A stretch of 64,000 nt of DNA from positions 6,386,001 through 6,450,000 of the forward strand of contig NC_083870.1 in the NCBI RefSeq assembly GCF_032452875.1, written 5' to 3'. Shown here piece after piece: positions 53,515 through 64,000 of the stretch. This DNA comes from Bos javanicus (Eukaryota; Chordata; Mammalia; Artiodactyla; Bovidae). Both the position numbers and the translations under genes were made by a program. Position 1 is the first letter of the stretch. Each line of letters opens with the position of its first letter. A model generated the notes under the pieces. It worked only from the letters and a program-made list of their open reading frames with translations, ran no database searches and was not told where the DNA came from.

Positions 53515-53710
53515 CATTGAGCAAGCTCTATATTAACTGCCTTATGAATAGTAACATATTTAGTCATAGCAACCTTATAATTTATTGTCTTCATTTCACA
53601 GAAGAGAAGATTGAGACTTAGAAATATTAGGAAACTTTCCCAAGTACTCAGCCAGCAGGTGTCAGAACAGGAATTTTAACCCAGACAGTTTGTGGTCTTA
53701 ACTAGCAGCT
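53515..53710 (+). mobile_element. MIR SINE
   Basis: 'tcatttcacagaagagaaga', 'aggaaactttcccaagtact' and 'cagccagcaggtgtcagaac' follow the sense MIR consensus. Confidence 0.82.
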
Positions 53711-54079
53711 TTTGTTGCAAGAGAAACTTATCTTCTGCCTTTTCTCTTCTTCTGGCTCTAAATAAATGTGCTCACTTTGACATTTTTTAAAAATTATTTT
53801 GTATGTATGTGTGTTTATTTAAATTATAATGTCATCGATATTACAAATAGCTGCCATTTCTTTTTTAATCCTCTTTGGTAATATTTTGGATGTTCTGAGA
53901 TAATAAATGATGGATTGATAAACAGTGAATGAGTTGCTTATATCAATTCAGACAATTCCATCCATCTTAAGGAAGATAGACAGAGGTTGATTCTTCAACT
54001 CTCCTCTAGTTCTATGATTTTATGAATCATGTCTCAGAGTAGGTCATTCCCAGTGTAAATGAGTTAGGTCTAATCTGAA
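53711..54079. other. Unassigned AT-rich intergenic DNA
   Basis: No gene or recognised repeat. Confidence 0.5.
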
Positions 54080-54410
54080 AGCATTGAGTCATTCATTTAT
54101 TTGTTCATTCGACACATAGCATTAGACCTGCCATGTTCCAGGCACCCTTTAAGATGTAGAGGATATTGTGATAACTGGGACAAAGAGCTTAATTTCAGTG
54201 GAGGGTGTGCTGACAAAATAACACACACATAATATAATGCCAATAATAACAGCTGTCGAGGAGAAAAATCAGAGGGAAGGCTCAGCAGGTGGCAAAAATG
54301 ATTGTGCAGACAGTGCTGTGCAGTTCTATATATATAAGATGTTCAGGGAAGGCCTCTCTGAGGAAACAGTCTGAGTGGAGGACTAAAGAAAGTGAGAGAT
54401 TAAAGCTTTA
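54080..54410 (-). mobile_element. L2 3' end, antisense
   Basis: 'tcattcatttatttgttcat', 'ccatgttccaggcacccttt' and 'tgttcagggaaggcctctct' are diagnostic antisense L2 3' segments in the right order. Confidence 0.85.
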
Positions 54411-54434
54411 ACCTCCAGGGAAGGAAATCTACAA

Positions 54435-54657
54435 AAGAGGGGATATATGTGTACTTATGCTGCTGCTAAGTCGCTTCAGTCGTGTCCGACTCTGTGTGAC
54501 CCCATAGACAGCAGCCCACTAGGCTCCCCCGCCCCTGGGATTCTCCAGGCAAGAACACTGGAGTGGGTATGGGTATGCACAGCTGATTCATTTTGCTGCA
54601 CAGCAGAAACTAACACATTATAAAGCAACTATACCCCAATAAACATTAATTTTTAAA
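54435..54657 (+). mobile_element. L1 3' tip interrupted by Bov-A2
   Basis: 'gaggggatatatgtgtactt' before and 'cagctgattcattttgctgc', 'acagcagaaactaacacatt' after the SINE are consecutive sense L1 3' UTR parts, closing with 'ccccaataaacattaat'. Confidence 0.82.
54460..54566 (-). mobile_element. Half-length Bov-A2 inside L1
   Basis: Antisense 3' monomer of Bov-A2 with a gct tail, 'gtcgcttcagtcgtgtccga' to 'aacactggagtggg'. Truncated like the copy at 11106. Confidence 0.9.
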
Positions 54658-54979
54658 AAAGGACTAAAGAGTATTTTTAAAAGCTTTAACATCTAATCTT
54701 AGATTAGACAGAGATGCATACACAAATCTGATTGGTACATACATTCTAGATTTGTATCTACATCTTAGCTCCTATCATTTTTCAGTCTGGTCCTGCCAAA
54801 GAGACCAGAAAGTGCAAACATTCTGAGGTAGGAAAAACTGCACAGTTTAGGGAAACTACAAATAGCCCAATGTACCTGGGGTAGAGTGAGCTAGGAAGAG
54901 AGAGGTAGGAAGTCGGAGAAGTCGTTAGAGGCCACATTCTGTAGGGCTATGTAAACACTGATAAATTTGGAATTTGTTC
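54658..54979. other. Unassigned intergenic DNA
   Basis: Nothing recognised. Confidence 0.5.
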
Positions 54980-54993
54980 AAAATGTGATATGA

Positions 54994-55246
54994 GGGGGAA
55001 GGGACGAGGGAAGGGATAGTTAACTGAGTTCGGGATCGACATGTACACACTGCTGTGCTTAAAATGGATAACCAACAAGGGCCTACTGTACAGCCTAGGG
55101 AGCACTGCTCACTGTTATGTGGCAACCTGGATGGGAGGGGAGTTTTGGGGATAATGAATACATGGCTGAGCCTCTTTTGCTTATGCACCAGAAATTAATA
55201 CAACATTGTTAGTCAGCGGTATTCCAATATAAAATAAAAAGCCTTT
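54994..55246 (+). mobile_element. L1 3' end, perfect 14-bp TSD
   Basis: Sense L1 3' UTR ('atcgacatgtacacactgct', 'ggcaacctggatgggagggg', 'acaacattgttagtcagcgg'). It is flanked by identical aaaatgtgatatga at 54980-54993 and 55247-55260. A cleanly 5'-truncated insertion of about 253 bp, of an older L1 family than the copies at 17.7 and 52.6 kb. Confidence 0.93.
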
Positions 55247-55260
55247 AAAATGTGATATGA

Positions 55261-55589
55261 AGTCACTTTGAGATTTTGGAGCAAAAGTAAAGGAAAGGTC
55301 AAATTTTTATTTCCAAAATACAAGTCTGACAGCTGTGAAGAAAATATACTACAGCAAAGAGGCAAGAGGTAACGACAATGGCTACAGTGATCCACATTGC
55401 TATCGGGCAACATACGTTTGGAAATGTATTAAGACCTAAAGTTTAGTTCAGCTCCCCTAAACACTGTGTTATTGGTCTGGTCTCACACTGTGAACTGGGA
55501 TTTAATTCTGTCCCTGAATGAACAAATGAACTTCCTCTTCATGAAGCAAAGCAATGGTGACTCATTCCTTCAAAATGGCACCACAGAGA
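55261..55589. other. Unassigned intergenic DNA
   Basis: No gene or recognised repeat. Confidence 0.5.
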
Positions 55590-56195
55590 GCCCGGCTATA
55601 TCAGTTTGCTAGAGCTGAAGGAACAAAGCACCACAGATGGATGGCTTAAATGACAGAAATTTATTATCTCATACTCCCAGATGCCAGAAGTCCATAGTCA
55701 AGGTGTCAGCAGAATTGTTTCCTTCTGGGGGCTCTGAGGGAAGACCCTGTTCCCAGCCTCTCTCCTCAGTGTGTAAAAGACTGTCTTCTCCCTGGGTCTC
55801 TTCCCTCTATGGGTGCCACCTTTCCTTCACATAATATTCTTTTTATGAAGACACCAGTCATATTGTATCAGGGCTCACTCTACTGACTTCATCTGCTGTT
55901 GCTGCTGCTAAGTTGCTTCAGTCGTGTCCGACTCTGTGCGACCCCATAGACGGCAGCCCACCAGGCTCCCCCATCCCTGGGATTCTCCAGGCAAGAACAC
56001 TGGAGTGGGTTGCCATTTCCTTCTCCAAGGCATGAAAGTGAAGTCGCTCAGTCGTGTCCGACTCTTAGCGACCCTCTGGACTGCAGCCCACCAGGCTCCT
56101 AATTCTATCTGTACCACCCCTATTTCCAAATGCAGTCACATCCTGAGATGTTAGAATTCAAAATATGAACTTGGAGGAGACACAATTAAATCATA
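55590..56195 (-). mobile_element. MLT1 LTR, antisense, interrupted by Bov-A2
   Basis: 'tatcagtttgctagagctga', 'aatttattatctcatactcc', 'ctgggggctctgagggaaga' and 'gaagacaccagtcatattgt', then after the SINE 'cctatttccaaatgcagtca' and 'ggaggagacacaatt', match antisense MLT1. Confidence 0.88.
55893..56099 (-). mobile_element. Bov-A2 SINE inside MLT1
   Basis: Antisense Bov-A2 from 'gctgttgctgctgctaagtt' through the spacer 'catgaaagtgaagtcgctca' to 'cccaccaggctcct'. The 5' monomer is incomplete and no target duplication is obvious. Confidence 0.9.
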
Positions 56196-56364
56196 CACTT
56201 TTAATAGTCAAAGAATAGCAACTTCATGAAAGAAAGACCTCAGATATAACCCCTTCTAATCCTGTGCTTTGCACTGCATGCATGGGAACCCTGTGTTACT
56301 GTCTTTTGGTACACTGCGGTGGTGAAATTTACCTTTAACAAAATCAGAGTCACTTTCATGCCTT

Positions 56365-56540
56365 GAGAACCTACTGTTGGCCAAGCACTGTATAGTCTTA
56401 TATGCATATTATTACCTTACATTTAGTCTAGTCACATTCTCTGTGGGATAGATTCTATTACCAACATTTTACAGATGAGAAAACTAAAACACTAGAGAAT
56501 ATCAATACCTTGTCCAAAGTACTTTGGGCAAAATAAAATG
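56365..56540 (+). mobile_element. MIR SINE
   Basis: 'ccaagcactgtatagtctta', 'cattttacagatgagaaaac' and 'caataccttgtccaaagtac' follow the sense MIR consensus. Confidence 0.8.
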
Positions 56541-58790
56541 CCAGTGTAAATTCTTGACCACAACAATATTTTTTCTTTGAATTTCTCATTAATTAGAAAA
56601 AAAATTATACAACAATTACAACAGAAAGTATGAACACTAGATAGAATCATAAATATATTACAAATAATATTTTAAAATAGAATTCAAAATCATATACATA
56701 CTATGATATTTATGAAAACAATTGTCTGTATATCTAAGTAAACGTTGAAAGATATCAGAGGGTAAGATAACTTTTGAAAGTGTGGGTAGGTGGATTATAG
56801 TATGATTTTCTTCTTAAAGTTATAAATGCTAATGTTAGTATTTTGAAGGTAAAAGTATAATTCAAATGTTAATGCATTAGTCCATTTTCCATATTAATTA
56901 ACTAGAATTCAAGTGCCAGCATGTATCTCCTCAATGAAATGATTTTAGGCCTTCAAGGATTTAAAACTATTTTAACCTCAGCATCCAAACAATTCATAAT
57001 GTTGTTTTTCCCTTCACCCTGACTTCAAGGTCTACACCGCAAAACCTAAAGGTCTTCAAGGGCTGTCTGCTCTATGAACTCTGTAAGTATTACAGAGTAA
57101 TACTTGCAAGTATTTGGAGATCAATTCTCATGAATGAAATCGGCATAAATTCACACCTAATTAGATGTGGCAGAGAGGGCAGCCAGCCATCTGGCTTTGA
57201 TGATACGCGTGGAAATTCAGCTGAGGTACAGCATCAACTTAGGAGGCTGCCCAGCCGAGTTTGCTTCCTCTCTCTTCATCCACCTCCACCCCTTCCTCTG
57301 CTCTGTGCCTTATAGAGACAGAACTTGCAAAGAGAAGCAGCACTCTTTTCCGGAGAACTCCTTGAGGACTGTCTGGAGATCCATTTGCCATTTGCTGAAT
57401 ATTCATGGAAATTCCCTGGCTATTAATATTTATGACAATTCCCTGAATATCTGTCTTGTGTGTGACTGTGAAAGAATGATAGAAATTAATTATTTTCTTT
57501 GAGTTACTACTCATTAGATCACATTTGCATGCTGTTGGAAGAGCTGGTGGAAGTCAACCTCTGGCAGAGAGCCGCATCTGGCACTCCAGTCCTGATTCAT
57601 CTCCCTGAAGGGCATAAGCTGGTTTTAGTTGATGATGACATCTCTAAAATTTGAGTGAAGGAGAGCTCCCTTAGCCTCATCTGATCATCGCTTTAGGGGC
57701 TGATTTCTCCTCGCATCAAGGGGCTAGGGAAACTGGCATGGTCACATTATTAGGACAAGGAGAAAAGCCTCCAATGGGGCAAGGCAGAGCGGGTGATGGG
57801 GAAGGATGTGTTGGAAGGACTGAGACGTACCCAGTCAACCTCAGAACTGTCAAATGATGGCAGAGGAACATTTGACAACTCCAAGGCTCACTGGCTATGT
57901 CTCAGTTCTTCCAACATTTCCTCCCAACCAAAATGTCAGTCTTTTTCTTCTGCACCCATCCAGTCCCACCCTCTTCAAAGTCTAGATCACATCCAACATT
58001 ATCCTCAAGATCTCTCCTCATTGCTCTGATCATGATGAATTCCTTATGGGGTTATAGCAGAGGAGACATCTGCATGGAGAGACAAAGCTGGTCAGTGAGA
58101 ATGGGATCAGAACAAGTTACATGTTGACAACAACACTAAGAGCCTAGGACATGTATTTTTGTGTGGTTCGTTGCCAACAGGACTGCGTTGGCCAGATAGG
58201 GCAGCCTATCCTCTGCACCAGGCTGGAGATAATATAGTAAATTTCTTTTCTTTTTTCTAGCCTCCTAACAAACCAGTCCACTTCTCCAAGTGAATTGTTC
58301 TTCACATAAGTTCTAACTCTTAGACTGATGATGTTTTCAAAGTATCACCAAGTACCTTATGCAAAATATTTGTCCATATTATGGATTAGGTTAACTGTCT
58401 CCCTGATATTCTTTCCTCTTGGCTGCTTGTAACTATCCTATGTGGTTTGTTAAGGCCCATACTTCTAGACAGTTTCTCAGGATAAATTCTTTTAACTACA
58501 GCTCAGCTTATCCATTGAGTTTAATTTTACTCATCCCATTCTCAGACTTAAGCTTATTTTTGAATTCTGAAGGCAACATACTCTAGTTCTTTCTGTGAAC
58601 TTCTACACTTCTGATGACTATATCATTCTACTTAGCACTTGGTATTATTCTATGCCATTTTGTTGGTTATTGGTTCTGAACAAGTAAACACTTATCTCCT
58701 TGATTTTATTGTAAACATACAGAGGCAAGGAGATCACTGGCACATCTTTGCTCTCCTACAGGGACTAGTAGATCTGGGCACCAAAGAAGT
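56541..58790. other. Longest stretch without a recognised repeat
   Basis: About 2.25 kb. 56541-57000 is AT-rich. 57100-57640 is more complex, with homeodomain-type taatta cores, an octamer atttgcat (57523-57530) and several attcatgg/aattccctg motifs. It could be a conserved non-coding element. Short frames (for example 57167-57502) have no recognisable domain, and no gene is called. Confidence 0.45.
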
Positions 58791-58794
58791 ATTT

Positions 58795-58824
<30 letters not shown>
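58791..58824. repeat. (TTTA)n tetranucleotide repeat
   Basis: About eight ttta units form the reversed tail of the adjacent L1 tip (minus-strand taaa-rich tail). Confidence 0.92.
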
Positions 58825-58825
<1 letters not shown>

Positions 58826-58872
58826 GTTGAAGGATAACTGCCTTACAATATTGGCTTGATTTCTGCCATACA
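58820..58872 (-). mobile_element. L1 3' tip, very short
   Basis: 'agttgaaggataactgcctt', 'acaatattggcttgatttct' and 'gccatacacc' are the antisense last 50 bases of an L1. Confidence 0.75.
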
Positions 58873-59446
58873 CCTTTAATAAACACTCGGACTTAGGTTT
58901 TTCCTTTAAGATGGGACATGCTGAGACCATTGGCAAACAGCTCTGGACAAGAGAAGCCATTCCAAAAATAAATAAATAAATCAGATTATGTGAGCATCTC
59001 CTTCCTGCACCCCTTTCTCTGTTTACTGCCCCTGCTTCATCAATCTTTATCCTCACCTACATAATTTGGAGCATAAGGTTCAGTATGCAACCCTGGCTAC
59101 ACACCACAATTTTACTTCTTTGGTCTTAGCCTAAATCTGGTATCTGTTTGTTTCTTGTAGATACTTGCCTTTCTCTGTTGTTATTCTGCCAAGATCTGAA
59201 TCACACAAGCCATGATACCATTTGTTAACTAAATAGTGAAAATTTAGCAGCTGTGGCTGAATCAAGTTCATCTCTTTATTGCCTGCTATCATTACTTGCA
59301 CACATTGCAGTTCTCCACAAACATGATTGAATAAGTGAGGAAATGAATGAACAAGAGAATGATTACACCTCTTGTCCTGAGCACTAAAGATACTGATTAC
59401 AATTTCCTTAAGATAAGGTTTTTGGGTCCTGAAATCAACATGATCT
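58873..59446. other. Unassigned intergenic DNA
   Basis: No gene or named repeat. A second short aaataaataaataaat run lies at 58966-58981. Confidence 0.45.
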
Positions 59447-59477
59447 CAGACAGACAGACACACACACACACAACACA
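59447..59477. repeat. (CAGA)n/(CA)n simple repeat
   Basis: Three caga units pass into nine ca units and a short imperfect extension. Confidence 0.9.
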
Positions 59478-59629
59478 CCAGGTTGTCATTCTAAATCATC
59501 ATTACAAATGCTCACTGGTCCCCTCATCCTCATCTTTTTCCTATATCATCTTCCACAGCTGCATCCCTGACCTGCTGTCTAAAAATTTAGCTTACAACTA
59601 TATGTGATCAGTGAGTCTGATCACCCCTT

Positions 59630-59800
59630 ATTCCATTGTATGTAAAATAGGATTGATAATAATGTCTTACTTTAATTTTTAAGGCTAAATGAAAATACTT
59701 CAAAAACCAGTGAACTCAGTACCTGGCACATTTTAAGTGCTCAAAAGACATTGCCAATTCTTTTATTTTTATTACTATATTATTACCTACTTTATAGATG
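59630..59800 (-). mobile_element. MIR SINE
   Basis: 'ttgtatgtaaaataggattg', 'gtacctggcacattttaagt' and 'gctcaaaagacattgcc' follow the antisense MIR consensus. Confidence 0.75.
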
Positions 59801-59920
59801 GAGCTACAGTCTTAAATCCAATAAAATTTTAAAAATCATTTATAATCCTTCCTAAAGAAGTTCTATTCCACTACTACTTCTCAATTTCTGCCACTGTCCG
59901 TTAGATCTTAGCAATCGGCA

Positions 59921-60288
59921 TCATGAACTGTGGTGCCGGAGAAGGTTCCTGAGAGTCCCTTCAACTGCAAGGAGATCAAACCAGCCAATCCTAAAAGAAA
60001 CCAGTCCTGAATGTTCATTGGAAAGACTAATGCTGAAGCTGAAGCTCCAATATTTTGGCCCCCTGATGCAAAGAACTGAATCCTAAGAAAAGATCCTCAT
60101 GCTGGGAAAGATTCAAGGCAGGAGAAGAGGGGACGACAGAGGATGAGATGGTTGGATGGCCTCGCCAACTCATTGGACATGAGTCTGAGCAAGCTCCGGG
60201 AGTAGGTGATGGACAGGGAAGCCCCGTGTTCTACAATCCGTGGGGTCGCAAAGAGTTGGACTGAGCAACTGAACTGAATTGAACTTGA
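59921..60288 (+). mobile_element. BovB 3' tail, sense
   Basis: Plus-strand BovB end from 'atgaactgtggtgccggaga' to 'gagcaactgaactgaattga'. About 370 bp, moderately diverged. Confidence 0.92.
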
Positions 60289-60289
60289 T

Positions 60290-60560
60290 GTCTTCTACAG
60301 TTTTTATTTTCTTATCTCACAATCCTGTCTTGTCTGGTTTTTCTAGCTGCAGGCTCTATTCCCTTTGGTATATGCTGATATTAGATCTAAAGGAATTTTC
60401 CTAAAATACCACTCTGATGATATAATTCTCATCCTTAGAAAACTTTCATGGCTCCTCACTTATAATAGAAAAAGTTCAAACTCCTTAAATTCCCAGTCTC
60501 TCCATTATAAGGCTCTGATGTTCCCCATCTATCATCAATGACTCCCGTAAATATTCCACA
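60290..60560 (+). mobile_element. L2 fragment, probable
   Basis: 'ccactctgatgatataattc', 'aactttcatggctcctcact' and 'aaaaagttcaaactccttaa' resemble the sense L2 region seen also at 29700-29960. Diverged. Confidence 0.5.
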
Positions 60561-61015
60561 ATTACAAGAAAATGGAGTTGCATTTAACTCCTGCACAGAT
60601 TCTGGCATCGTCTTTCCCCTGTCTGAGTTTGTAACTGAGAGTGGGATCCAGTTGCTCACTGCTCAAAAGCAAGTAAAGAGGCCAGGTAGAAAGGAAAGTT
60701 TGCTTTATTTTATTTTCATTTTATTTATTTACTTAAATTGGAAAATAATTGCTTTGCAATGTTCTGTTTATTTCTGCCTTACAATAATGTAAATCAGTCA
60801 TAACTATATATAGTTGAGCATCCCTTCCAATCACCCGCAACCCACCCCTCCAGATTGTCACAGAATGCCAGGTTGGGCTCCCTGTATTACATAGCAGCTT
60901 CCTGCTAGCTATTTATTTTACATATGGTATAAAATATCTTTATATATATAGTAAAGATATAGTAAAAATATCTTTTTTGTACTTTCTCAATTCGTTCCAA
61001 TTTCTCTTTCCTCTA

Positions 61016-61216
61016 CACTTCCCTGGTGGCTCAGACGTTAAAGCATCTGTCTACAATGTGGGAGACCCAGGTTCAAGCCCTGGGTTGGGAAGATCCCCTG
61101 GAGAAGGAAATGGCAACCCACTCCAGTACTATTGCCTGGAAAATCCCATGGACAGAGGAGCCTGGTAGGCTACAGTCTATGGGGTCGCAAAAGTCGGACA
61201 CGACTGAGCAACTTCA
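61016..61216 (+). mobile_element. Bov-tA SINE inside L1 3' UTR
   Basis: 'acttccctggtggctcagac', 'ggttcaagccctgggttggg' and 'aaaagtcggacacgactgag'. Full length and close to consensus. Confidence 0.93.
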
Positions 61217-61304
61217 CTTTCTCCTTCATCTGCTATATGACAAGTCCGTTCTCTACGTATGTGTCTCTATCCCTGCCCTGAAAGTATGTTCCTCAGTACC
61301 ATTT

Positions 61305-64000
61305 TTATAGATTCCATATATTTGTGTTAATATATGCTCTTTGTTTTTCTCTTTCTGAGTTTCTTCACTGTGTATAAAGTGCGTGACTGTCTTCACTGTG
61401 TATAAAGCTCTAGCTTTATCCACATCAGTTCAACTGATTCATACTTGTTCCTTTTTATGTCTGAGTCATATTCTATCGTATGCATGTACCATTATTTGCT
61501 ATTCATTCACCTGTGGATCAACATCTAGTTTCCTTCCATGTGCTGGCTATTGTAAATAGTGCTGCAATGAACATTGGGATACATGTGTCTTTTTCAATTA
61601 TGGTTTCTTCAGGGTTTATGCTCAGTAGTGGGATTGCTGGGCTATATGGTAGTTTTATTCCTAGTTTTTTAAGGAATCTCCATACTGTTCTCCATAGTGG
61701 CTGTATCAATTTTCATTCCTACCAACAGTGCAAGAGAGTTCCCTTTTCTCCACATCCTCTCCAGCATTTATTGTTTGTAGGCTTTTTTGATGATGGCCAT
61801 TCTCGCCAATGTGAGGTGATGCCTCGTTGTAGTTTTGATTTGCATTTTTCTAATAATGAACTATGTTGAGCATCTTTTCAAGTGTTTGTTGGCCATCTGT
61901 ATGTCTTCTTTCGGCAAATGTCTGTTTAGGCTTTCTGCCCATTTTTTGATTAGGTTGTTTTTCTGATATTGAGTCACATAAACTGCTATATTAATATATT
62001 TTGATGATTAATCTTTTGTCAGTTGCTTCCTTTGCAATTATTTTCTTCCACTCTGAAGGTTGTCTTTTGATCTTGTTTATAGTATCATGTACTGTGCAAA
62101 AGCTTTTAAATTTAATTATGTCCCTTTTGTTTATTTTTGTTTTTATTTTCATTACTCTAGGAGGTGGGTCAAAGATGAGATGATCTTGCTGAATTTATGT
62201 CAAAAAGTGTTCTGCCTATGCTTTCTTCTAAGAGTTTTATAGTTCCTGGACTTACATTTAAGTCTTTAACTCATCTTGAGTTTGTTTTTGTGTATAGTGT
62301 TAGGAAGTGTTCTAATTTCATTTTTTTACACATAGCTGTCCAGTTTTACCAGCATCAATTATTGAAGAGGCTGTCTTTTCTCCATTGTATATTTTTTCCT
62401 CCTTTGTCAAAGATAAGGTGCAAGAGTTTATCTTTGGGCCTTCTATTCCGTTCCTCTGGTCTATATTTCTGTTTTTGTGCCAGTATCATACTGTCGTGAT
62501 GACTGTGCCTTTGTAGTATAATCTAAAGTCAAGAAGCTTGATTCCTCCAGCTCTGTTTTCCTTTCACAAGATTGCTTTTGTTATTGATGGTCCTTTGTGG
62601 TTTCATACAAATTATATATTCTTTGTTATAGGTTTGTGAAAAGTGTCATTGGTAATTTGACAGGAATTTGATTGAATTTGCAGATTGCTTTGAGTAGTAT
62701 AGTCTTTTTCACAATATTCTTCCAATTCAAGAACATCATATATCTTTCCATCTCTTTGTGTCATCTTTGATTTCTTTTATTAGTTTCTTATTAGTTTTCT
62801 GTCTTTTTCGGTAGATTTTTTCCTAAGTATTTTATTTTCTCTTTGTTACAGTGGTAAATGGGATTGTTTCCTTCATTTCTCTTTCTGATTTTTCATTGTT
62901 AGTGCATAGGAATTCAAGGGATTTCTGTGCATTAATTTTATATCCTGAGACTTTACTGTATTCATCAATTAGCTCTAGTAATTTTCTGGTGGCCTGATGT
63001 ATGCATAGCATCATGTCATCTGCAAACAGTAAGAGTTTTACTTCTTCTTTTCCAATGTGGATTCATTTTATTTCTTATTCTTCTTTGATTTCTGTGGCTA
63101 GGACTTCCAAAACTATGTTAAGTAATAGTGGTAAGAATGGGCACCCTTGCCTTGTTCCTGATTTTAAAGGAAAGGTTTTCAGTTTTTTACTGTTGATAAT
63201 AATGCTTGCTGTGGGTTTGTCATACATTGCCTTTATTATCTTGAGGTAGGTTCCTTCTATGAGTTTTTATCATAAATGGGTGTTGAATTTTGTCAAAAGC
63301 TTTCTCTGCATCTACTGAGATAATCATATGTTTTTTTATTTTTCAATTTGTTAATATGGTGTATCACATTGATTGATTTGCTTATATTGAAGAATCCTAG
63401 CATCCCTGGGATAAACTCCACTTGATTATGGTATATGATCCTTTTAATGTGTTGTTGAATTCTGTTTGCTAGAATTTTGTTGAGGATTTTTCACCCATGT
63501 TCATCAGTGATATTGGCCTTTGATTTTCTTCCTTTGTGATATCTTTGCCTAGTTTTGGTATCAAGGTGGTGGTGGCCTTGTAGGATGAATTTGGGAGTAG
63601 TCCTCCCCGTGCAGTCTTTTGGAAGAGTTTGAGCAGGATGAATGTTACCTCTTCTCTAAAGTTTGATAGAATTTATGAAGCCATCTGGACCTGGACTTCT
63701 GCTTGTTGAAAGGTTTTTGGTCACAGTTTCAATTTCAGTGTTTTTATTAGCCTGTCCATAATTTCTCTTTCTACATGTTCAGTCTTACAAGGCTATACTT
63801 TTTGAAGAATTTGTCCATTTCTTCCAGATTGTCCTTTTCATTGGCACCCCGTTGCTTCTAGTAGTCTCTTAGAATCGTATTTCTGCATTGTCTGTTGTAA
63901 CTTCTCCTTTTTCATTTCTCATTTTATTGATTTGAGTATTGTTTTTTCTGTGATGAGTCTGGCTAATGGTTTAGTTTGTCAATTTTGTTAAGAACCAGCT
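61305..64000 (-). pseudogene. L1 ORF2, partial and inactivated
   Basis: Minus-strand ORF2 covering the reverse transcriptase palm to the C-terminus. The FADD catalytic box is intact (codons on 63015-63026, context FADDMMLCIHQATRKLLE). A C-terminal piece reads WRTVWRFLKKLGIKLPY (61518-61709). Many stops and frameshifts separate short frames, and an 18-bp duplication lies at 61362-61407 in the 3' UTR or ORF2 end. Not functional. Confidence 0.88.

Larger units (their letters stand above)
60695..64000 (-). mobile_element. L1 LINE, at least 3.1 kb, running off the window
   Basis: Antisense L1 with its tail at the left (tttattttattttcatttta), a 3' UTR to about 61300 and ORF2 from there to the window end ('gtttgtcaattttgttaaga'). 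A Bov-tA sits in the 3' UTR. It is the longest L1 here and of intermediate age. Its 5' end lies beyond 64000. Confidence 0.92.

Noticed and set aside
61480..61869. A 129-codon plus-strand frame
   Set aside because: Antisense to the L1 ORF2 C-terminal region on the minus strand; not a gene.
1..64000. CRISPR arrays, bacterial operons, prophage or a novel defence system
   Set aside because: No arrays of evenly spaced direct repeats, no tightly packed long frames and no ribosome binding sites. The whole window has ruminant repeat content.

Overview
The window is repeat-dense, non-coding nuclear DNA from a ruminant, almost certainly a bovid. The evidence is its repeat content. It carries LINE BovB (RTE type), BovB-derived SINEs (Bov-A2, Bov-tA, ART2A-type 3' tails), young ruminant L1, and the cetartiodactyl tRNA-derived SINE CHR-2, over older mammalian layers (L2, MIR, L1M, MaLR LTRs). 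I cannot tell cattle from sheep, goat or buffalo by reading alone. I found no host protein-coding gene, tRNA, rRNA or other RNA gene, CRISPR array or operon. Every long open frame I could interpret is a retrotransposon protein fragment or a chance or antisense frame inside a repeat. The window reads as intergenic or deep intronic DNA.

Layout. 1-6 kb: MIRs, Bov-A2 and Bov-tA SINEs, an L1 3' end. 6-8.5 kb: one ancient minus-strand L1M 3' region split by later insertions, including an L1 tail inside a Bov-tA inside it. 8.7-11 kb: an L1 with a 5' inversion. 11-17.5 kb: SINEs, a solo class I LTR with a 4-bp target duplication, a second LTR with a primer-binding-site-like sequence, and the second copy of an unclassified repeat also seen at 8.7-11 kb. 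17.7-19 kb: a young L1 3' end with a 322-codon open ORF2 C-terminus. 19-28 kb: MLT1, MIR, CHR-2, BovB tails and unassigned DNA. 28.5-32.4 kb: one L2 element cut by four insertions. 34-37.6 kb: two 5'-truncated BovB copies and one BovB tail. 38.3-39.8 kb: an L1M 5' region. 41.6-46.9 kb: a small inverted L1, a 578-bp BovB and a near-full-length dead BovB (about 3.3 kb). 47-60 kb: mixed, including the longest stretch without a recognised repeat (56.5-58.8 kb). 60.7-64 kb: a minus-strand L1 running off the end.

Nothing here acts as a pathway or operon. The value of the window is as a record of layered retrotransposition: many insertions show target-site duplications (TSDs), three L1 copies show 5' inversions as expected from twin priming, and one BovB is flanked by an unusually long (about 69 bp) duplication. 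I did not find a new biological system. The points most worth checking are the long TSD, the twin-priming structures, a perfect 17-bp hairpin inside an old L1, two G-quadruplex motifs, and a two-copy repeat I could not classify. All repeat family names come from recognition by eye and need a RepeatMasker-type search to confirm subfamilies and exact ends.
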